NCBI GenBank assembly: GCA_035712285.1
Contig: DASTBA010000124.1
Location: 1 to 10,131 of the forward strand
DNA from: CAMLHP01 sp035712285
GTDB taxonomy: Bacteria; Gemmatimonadota; Gemmatimonadetes; Gemmatimonadales; GWC2-71-9
DNA length: 10,131 nucleotides
Reading direction: 5' to 3'
In this document: piece after piece, positions 6,830-10,131 of the stretch
How positions within the stretch are numbered: the first letter of the stretch is position 1
How the letters are laid out: the number at the start of each line of letters is the position of its first letter
Program-made: the position numbers and the translations under genes
The notes under the pieces: generated by a model
Database searches by the model: none
What the model was told of the DNA's origin: nothing
What the model saw: only the letters and a program-made list of their open reading frames with translations

Positions 6830-7362
6830 GGCGGCGCCAGGGCCGAGTCGGCGGTCACGCCGCGCAGGCGACCGCCTTGGAACCGCGAGAAGTCGGCGTC
6901 GGCGTTGAAGCCGCTGCCCTCGAGACGCTCGGCCCCCCGGAGCAGCAGGAACGGCTTGTCGCTCGAGAGCGTGTTGCGGTTCACGTCGAAGACCAGTACG
7001 GAAGTGGTGAGCCGCTCCCCCGCCGGCCCCACGAGGCTCACGTTGCCCTCGGCCCGCATCGAGCCGTCGCGCATGTTGTAATCCATGCGATCCGCCGTGA
7101 GCGTTGCCTTCGGTGACCCCGCATCGTTGAAAAACGTAGCCTTCACGTGGTGCAGCACGCTCACCTGCCGCGTGTCGAAGAACCAGGCGGTATCGGCCTC
7201 CAGCCGGCTGCGCCGGATGCCGTTGCGCGTCACGTTGTACCCGAAGTGCAGCATCTGCATGTCGGCGCTGTCCACTTCCGCCAGCGTACTGACCGGCCTG
7301 GCGGGCTCCCCGGTGCAGCCCGCTGCCAGCGCCAGGGCACCCAGCAGCGCAGGCAGGCGCAT
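6826..7362 (-). CDS. lptC: LPS export protein LptC, predicted lipoprotein
   Basis: This 178-residue protein starts at ATG 7362, sharing one base with the pyrG stop (TGATG), and ends in the GTGA overlap with lptA. The N-terminus is a lipoprotein signal: MRLPALLGALALAAGC, with Cys16 after Ala-Ala-Gly as the likely lipidation site. The rest matches the LptC/YrbK beta-jellyroll pattern, for example SRLEADTAWFFDTRQ (52-66), HVKATFFNDAG (72-82), ATLTADRMDYNMRDG (86-100), MRAEGNVSLVGPAGERLTT (102-120) and VNRNTLSSDKPFLLLRG (127-143). In the Lpt machine LptC receives LPS from LptBFG and passes it to LptA. E. coli LptC is anchored by a transmembrane helix; a lipid anchor as predicted here is a known variant in other phyla. 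Position immediately before lptA and lptB agrees. Family-level confidence is high, although sequence identity in this family is typically low. Confidence 0.9.
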   Translation of the reverse strand: MRLPALLGALALAAGCTGEPARPVSTLAEVDSADMQMLHFGYNVTRNGIRRSRLEADTAWFFDTRQVSVLHHVKATFFNDAGSPKATLTADRMDYNMRDGSMRAEGNVSLVGPAGERLTTSVLVFDVNRNTLSSDKPFLLLRGAERLEGSGFNADADFSRFQGGRLRGVTADSALAPP

Positions 7363-9026
7363 CAGCTGCCGGTGCTCGCCAGCTCGATCCGCCCGGGCAC
7401 CGCACCCCGGGACTCCCGCCGCCGGAGGGCCGCACCCACGAACGCCGCGAACAGCGGGTGCGGACGGGTGGGCCGCGACTTGAGTTCCGGGTGGAACTGG
7501 CAGCCCAGGAACCAGGGGTGGTCGGGCAGTTCGATCACCTCGACCAGCCCGCCGTCCGGCGACTGGCCCGAGAGCCTGAGCCCGTACTCGGCGAGCACAT
7601 CCCGGTAGGCGTTGCTGACTTCCCACCGGTGGCGATGCCGCTCGCTGATCTCCGTGGTCCCGTAGGCCTGCGCCACCCGGGATCCGGCCCGGAGCCGTGC
7701 GGCATACGCACCGAGGCGCATGGTGCCGCCCATCGTCGCCACGTCGCGCTGCGCGGCCATGAGGGCGATGACCGGCGTGGCACAGTCCGGCTGGAACTCG
7801 GTGCTGTTCACGTCGTCCAGGCCGCACACGTTCCGGGCGAACTCGATGATCGCCACCTGCAGCCCGAGGCAGATGCCGAAGAACGGCAGCCCGTGCTCCC
7901 GGGCCCAGCGCACCGCTTCCACCATCCCCTCGACGCCGCGCTCACCGAAACCACCCGGCACCAGCAGCCCGTCCACCTGGCCAAGCACGCTCTCGGCGGC
8001 GGCCTGATCGGTGAAGCGGTCGCTGGCGACCCAGTCGATGCGGACCCGGGCGTCGTGCGCGATGCCGCCATGGATGAGCGCTTCCTGCACCGACTTGTAG
8101 GCATCGTGCAGGTCGGTGTACTTCCCCACCACCGCGATCCGGACCTCGCGCGCCGGCCGCAGCACCCGCTCCACCATGCCGGACCAGGCGTCCAGGTTCG
8201 GCTCGGGGGTCTCCAGCCGCAGCCGCTCGCAGACCACGGCATCCAGCCCCTGGGCATGGAAGCGCAGCGGGATCTCGTAGATGGAGCTGACGTCGGGGCT
8301 CTCGACCACGCAGGAGAAATCCACGTTGCAGAACAGCGCGATCTTCCGGCGGATGTCCGCCGTCAGCGGATGCTCGCTGCGGCAGACCAGGATGTCCGGC
8401 TGGATCCCGATCTGCATGAGTTCGCGCACCGAGTGCTGGGTCGGCTTGGTCTTCACCTCGCCGGCGGCGGCGATGTAGGGCACCAGGGTCAGGTGCACGA
8501 AGACCGCGTTGTCCCGCCCGATCTCCTGGCGGAACTGCCGGATGGCCTCCAGGAACGGCAGCGACTCGATGTCCCCGACGGTGCCGCCGATCTCGGTAAT
8601 GACCACGTCATGCCCGGGCGCCGTCCGCCGGATGGCCGCCTTGATCTCGTCCGTGATGTGCGGAATGACCTGCACCGTGGAGCCCAGGTACTCGCCCCGG
8701 CGCTCCTTGTTGATGACGGTCTGGTAGATGCGGCCCGTCGTGACGTTGTTCTGCTGGGAGAGCGAGCGGTCAATGAAGCGCTCGTAGTGCCCGAGGTCGA
8801 GGTCGGTTTCCGCGCCGTCGTCCGTGACGAACACCTCCCCATGCTGGAACGGCGACATGGTGCCCGGATCCACGTTGATGTACGGGTCGAACTTCTGCAT
8901 GGTGACGCTGAGCCCGCGCTCCACCAGGAGCCGCCCGAGCGAGGCCGCCGCGATCCCCTTGCCCAGCGACGAGACGACGCCGCCGGTGACGAAGATGTAC
9001 TTGGTCGCGGGCGTACTGGCACTCAT
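7362..9026 (-). CDS. pyrG: CTP synthase
   Basis: This 554-residue enzyme makes CTP from UTP, ATP and glutamine in the cytoplasm. The synthetase domain (about 1-280) starts with KYIFVTGGVVSSLGKG (9-24, the P-loop region), then QKFDPYINVDPGTMSPFQHGEVFV, DGAETDLDLGHYERF and ITEIGGTVGDIES. The class I glutamine amidotransferase domain (about 295-545) has GGFGERGVEG (358-367), the nucleophile Cys386 in FFGICLGLQ, and the catalytic His512 and Glu514 in CQFHPEL. Length is close to the E. coli protein. The ATG at 9026 follows a GAGGA site six bases upstream, so the start is well supported. It is the first gene after the 234-base gap and appears to lead the lpt-rpoN operon; CTP is needed for CMP-Kdo and phospholipid precursors. 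The call is certain. Confidence 0.99.
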   Translation of the reverse strand: MSASTPATKYIFVTGGVVSSLGKGIAAASLGRLLVERGLSVTMQKFDPYINVDPGTMSPFQHGEVFVTDDGAETDLDLGHYERFIDRSLSQQNNVTTGRIYQTVINKERRGEYLGSTVQVIPHITDEIKAAIRRTAPGHDVVITEIGGTVGDIESLPFLEAIRQFRQEIGRDNAVFVHLTLVPYIAAAGEVKTKPTQHSVRELMQIGIQPDILVCRSEHPLTADIRRKIALFCNVDFSCVVESPDVSSIYEIPLRFHAQGLDAVVCERLRLETPEPNLDAWSGMVERVLRPAREVRIAVVGKYTDLHDAYKSVQEALIHGGIAHDARVRIDWVASDRFTDQAAAESVLGQVDGLLVPGGFGERGVEGMVEAVRWAREHGLPFFGICLGLQVAIIEFARNVCGLDDVNSTEFQPDCATPVIALMAAQRDVATMGGTMRLGAYAARLRAGSRVAQAYGTTEISERHRHRWEVSNAYRDVLAEYGLRLSGQSPDGGLVEVIELPDHPWFLGCQFHPELKSRPTRPHPLFAAFVGAALRRRESRGAVPGRIELASTGS

Positions 9027-9032
9027 GGGCGA

Positions 9033-9037
9033 TCCTC
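9033..9037 (-). promoter_or_regulatory. Ribosome binding site of pyrG
   Basis: Read on the minus strand this is GAGGA, six bases before the ATG at 9026. It is the clearest Shine-Dalgarno site in the window and fixes the pyrG start. Most downstream genes have weak or no such site and overlap their neighbour instead, consistent with translational coupling. Confidence 0.8.
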
Positions 9038-9113
9038 GGCAGAGGGTGGGGCCAGCCCGATGGCCAGCGTCGGGTACGGGGTCGGCGATGTATGGGGAAG
9101 GCTGCCGGCGCCT

Positions 9114-9127
9114 GCCGACGGTTGACC
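9114..9127. repeat. Two heptamer repeat units in the pyrG leader
   Basis: GCCGACG (9114-9120) and GTTGACC (9121-9127) are adjacent and fit the same degenerate heptamer, GYYRACN, as the larger array at 9219-9260. They directly abut, sharing one base, the palindrome at 9127-9140. Two units alone could be chance; the match to the nearby array is what makes them notable. Confidence 0.5.
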
Positions 9128-9140
9128 ATGCGATCGCATG
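9127..9140. promoter_or_regulatory. Perfect 14-bp palindrome at the predicted pyrG transcription start (candidate operator)
   Basis: CATGCGATCGCATG is its own reverse complement over all 14 bases, with GCGATCGC as its centre. It lies about 7 to 20 bases downstream of the candidate -10 box at 9147-9152, so it would cover roughly +1 to +14 of the transcript. A dimeric repressor site or a restriction/methylation target are both possible. The palindrome is directly visible; the regulatory role is inferred. Confidence 0.45.
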
Positions 9141-9146
9141 TTCCGC

Positions 9147-9176
9147 AAGCTAATGCCGGAGGGCGCCGCAAGTCAA
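9147..9176 (-). promoter_or_regulatory. Candidate sigma-70-type promoter for pyrG and the downstream operon
   Basis: On the minus strand TTGACT (9176-9171) matches the -35 consensus at five of six positions. After an 18-base spacer, TAGCTT (9152-9147) is a weak -10 that keeps the first T, second A and last T. This is the most AT-rich part of the intergenic gap. It would give a leader of roughly 115 bases before pyrG. The -10 is poor, so confidence is modest; consensus preferences of this phylum could differ. Confidence 0.4.
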
Positions 9177-9217
9177 AAGTCATGCCGTGGGAATGGCACA
9201 AGGGGTGCGCTGGTAGT

Positions 9218-9253
9218 GGTCAACAGTCAACGGCCGACCGCCGACTGTTGACC
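9218..9253 (-). other. Hairpin formed by the heptamer array, downstream of the DUF2231-TPR gene
   Basis: Arms 9218-9228 and 9243-9253 are a perfect 11-bp inverted repeat around a 14-base loop that itself could add a short GGC/GCC stem. In the transcript of the upstream gene the stem begins only a few bases past the stop codon. No run of U follows, so it is not a canonical intrinsic terminator; it could still slow exonucleases or assist Rho-dependent ending. Confidence 0.45.
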
Positions 9254-9260
9254 GTCGACC
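9219..9260. repeat. Tandem array of six degenerate heptamers (GYYRACN)
   Basis: Six units run without a gap at 9219-9225, 9226-9232, 9233-9239, 9240-9246, 9247-9253 and 9254-9260. Each fits G-Y-Y-R-A-C-N, for example GTCAACA, GCCGACC, GTTGACC and GTCGACC. The last unit ends exactly at the base before the stop codon of the upstream gene (9261-9263 on this strand). Four of the six contain GTYRAC, a self-complementary degenerate hexamer, so units can pair with one another. Short tandem heptamer repeats are known between genes in cyanobacteria (STRR families); whether this is a comparable dispersed family here cannot be judged from one window. Confidence 0.7.
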
Positions 9261-10100
9261 CTACTTCAGCTCCGCCAAAGCACGCTGCACGATACGGTTT
9301 TCCGGATACTTTCGGGACAGGCCCTGCAGCAGCTGCCGGGCGGAATCCGCCTGTCCCATCGCCACGAGTGCCCGGCTCGCCAGGAGCCCGCGCTGCATGG
9401 CCACGCGCGGGCTGGTGTCCGGTGTCGGCAGGCTGTCCAGGGCCGCAAGCGCCCCGGCGGGATCGTGCCGGTCGGTGATCATCGACTCGATGACCAGCAT
9501 CCGCACGCCGGGATCGCCCGGCATCTGCCGGGCAAGCTCGTCGGTGAGGCGGGCGGCCTCCGCCGTATCGCCGGCGGTGCGGGCCGCCCGGGCCTGGTTG
9601 AAGAGGCCGGCCACCAGCAGCCGGCGCACGTCGGTGGTATCGCCCGAGCGGAGGCCGGGGCCGCCGGCGTAGGCATACACCAGCTTCCCGCCCAGGTCAG
9701 CGGCCTGATAGAGCTTGTAGCTGGCGGCGATGCCGACCAGGGCAGACGCCGCGTAGACCCACCTCCTCGCCTGCTCGCGCTTCCTCAGTGCGAGCCCCAC
9801 CAGTTCGATGGCCCCGACCACGAGAAAGAGGGTGCGCGTCATGTCCCCCGCGTCCTCGTGGGCGCCGACCGCATTCCGGAGCCCTGGAATCCGCTCGACC
9901 GGGCCGTGGGCCTCGTGGCCGGTACGCTGGGCCACGGCGGCGCTGAGCGCCGCCAGGATGAGGAGACAGGCACCGGCCGCCCGGGTCCACGCCAGCCGGC
10001 CGGTGAGCGACACGATCCGGAGCGCCACACCCACCAGGCCGAGCGCCACGACAAAGTGCACGACCTGGGGGTGCAGCGCACCCCAGTTGACCTGGGCCAT
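9261..10100 (-). CDS. Membrane protein: DUF2231-like domain followed by a TPR-like helical region
   Basis: I start at ATG 10100, giving 279 residues; a GTG at 10112 and further upstream starts beyond the window remain possible because the frame stays open to the edge. The N-terminal 150 residues look like DUF2231: LHPQVVHFVVALGLVGVALRI (9-29), RTGHEAHG (59-66), VGAHEDAGDMTRTL (78-91) and LGGKLVYAYAGG (136-147). Hydrophobic helices lie near 12-30, 38-58, 88-106 and 113-129. The conserved His residues 10, 15, 61 and 81 might bind a metal or haem, but that is a guess. Residues about 155-279 are helical, with Ala/Leu/Arg-rich helix-turn-helix spacing as in TPR repeats, for example LFNQARAARTAGDTAEAARLTDEL and GQADSARQLLQGLSRKYPENRIVQ. 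They probably lie in a soluble compartment. It is separated from pyrG by 234 bases and is probably a different transcription unit. Biochemical function is unknown. Confidence 0.8.
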   Translation of the reverse strand: MAQVNWGALHPQVVHFVVALGLVGVALRIVSLTGRLAWTRAAGACLLILAALSAAVAQRTGHEAHGPVERIPGLRNAVGAHEDAGDMTRTLFLVVGAIELVGLALRKREQARRWVYAASALVGIAASYKLYQAADLGGKLVYAYAGGPGLRSGDTTDVRRLLVAGLFNQARAARTAGDTAEAARLTDELARQMPGDPGVRMLVIESMITDRHDPAGALAALDSLPTPDTSPRVAMQRGLLASRALVAMGQADSARQLLQGLSRKYPENRIVQRALAELK

Positions 10101-10131
10101 TACTGCACGCACTGCCCGCGCGGATCGGGCT

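Noticed and set aside
6830..7435. An upstream extension of the lptA frame to position 7435, giving a 630-residue protein.
   Set aside because: The extra part is opposite-phase reading of lptC and the end of pyrG, is Arg/Gly-rich without motifs, and would bury a clean signal peptide starting at 6829.
7458..9125. A 555-codon open frame on the plus strand across pyrG.
   Set aside because: It lies wholly opposite a certain CTP synthase gene. Long antisense frames are expected in GC-rich genes, and its translation is low-complexity, rich in Arg, His, Pro and Gly, with no recognisable motif.
9194..9209. A sigma-54-like -24/-12 element on the plus strand (TGGCAC, with GG and GC ten bases apart).
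   Set aside because: It points into the 3' end of the DUF2231-TPR gene with no plus-strand gene to drive, and the -12 part lacks the expected TT and W. It is probably chance, although rpoN lies in the same window.
9218..9253. Calling the hairpin an intrinsic terminator.
   Set aside because: The stem is strong but no U-rich tract follows it on either strand, and the symmetry is explained by the heptamer repeat design.
9219..9260. A CRISPR-like array.
   Set aside because: The units are contiguous 7-mers with no spacers and no cas genes are nearby.

Overview
The window is GC-rich, with a strong preference for G or C at third codon positions, and is almost entirely coding. Every gene I can support lies on the minus strand, so the biological order runs from high to low coordinates. 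The organism is a diderm (LPS-type outer membrane) bacterium, because it carries LptC, an LptA/OstA-like periplasmic protein and LptB. The gene order pyrG-lptC-lptA-lptB-rpoN, the high GC and a signal peptide ending in Ala-Ala-Gln suggest Gemmatimonadota or a near relative. That placement is an inference.

Layout, in transcription order. (1) 10100-9261: a membrane protein with an N-terminal DUF2231-like four-helix domain and a C-terminal TPR-like helical region. (2) 9260-9027: the only real intergenic gap, 234 bases. It holds a six-unit degenerate heptamer array ending exactly at the upstream stop codon, a hairpin inside that array, a candidate sigma-70 promoter, a perfect 14-bp palindrome at the predicted transcription start, two more heptamers, and a good ribosome binding site for pyrG. 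(3) 9026-7362: pyrG, CTP synthase. (4) 7362-4389: lptC (lipoprotein), a large OstA-type lptA, and lptB with an unusual N-terminal domain of about 135 residues. (5) 4392-2914: rpoN, sigma-54. (6) 2917-1955: a GT2 polyprenyl-phosphate-type glycosyltransferase with two membrane helices. (7) 1950-808: a GT4 glycosyltransferase. (8) 815-1: a UPF0104/LPG_synthase_TM-like membrane protein, cut by the window edge; it has a GTG start overlapping the GT4 stop.

From pyrG to the last gene, every junction overlaps by 1 to 8 bases or is separated by only 4 bases, so this looks like one translationally coupled operon of eight genes. A plausible theme is envelope building. PyrG supplies CTP, needed for CMP-Kdo and lipid precursors. 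LptC, LptA and LptB belong to the machine that moves LPS to the outer membrane. The three distal genes look like a lipid-linked sugar or glycoconjugate module. The lptB-rpoN pair is widely conserved, but hpf and ptsN, which often follow it in Proteobacteria, are absent here and glycosyltransferases occupy that position.

I see no CRISPR array, tRNA, rRNA, transposase or phage gene. The window is mostly housekeeping. The points most worth a second look are the N-terminal extension of LptB, the heptamer array and palindrome upstream of pyrG, the DUF2231-TPR fusion, and the GT2/GT4/UPF0104 module fused to the rpoN operon.
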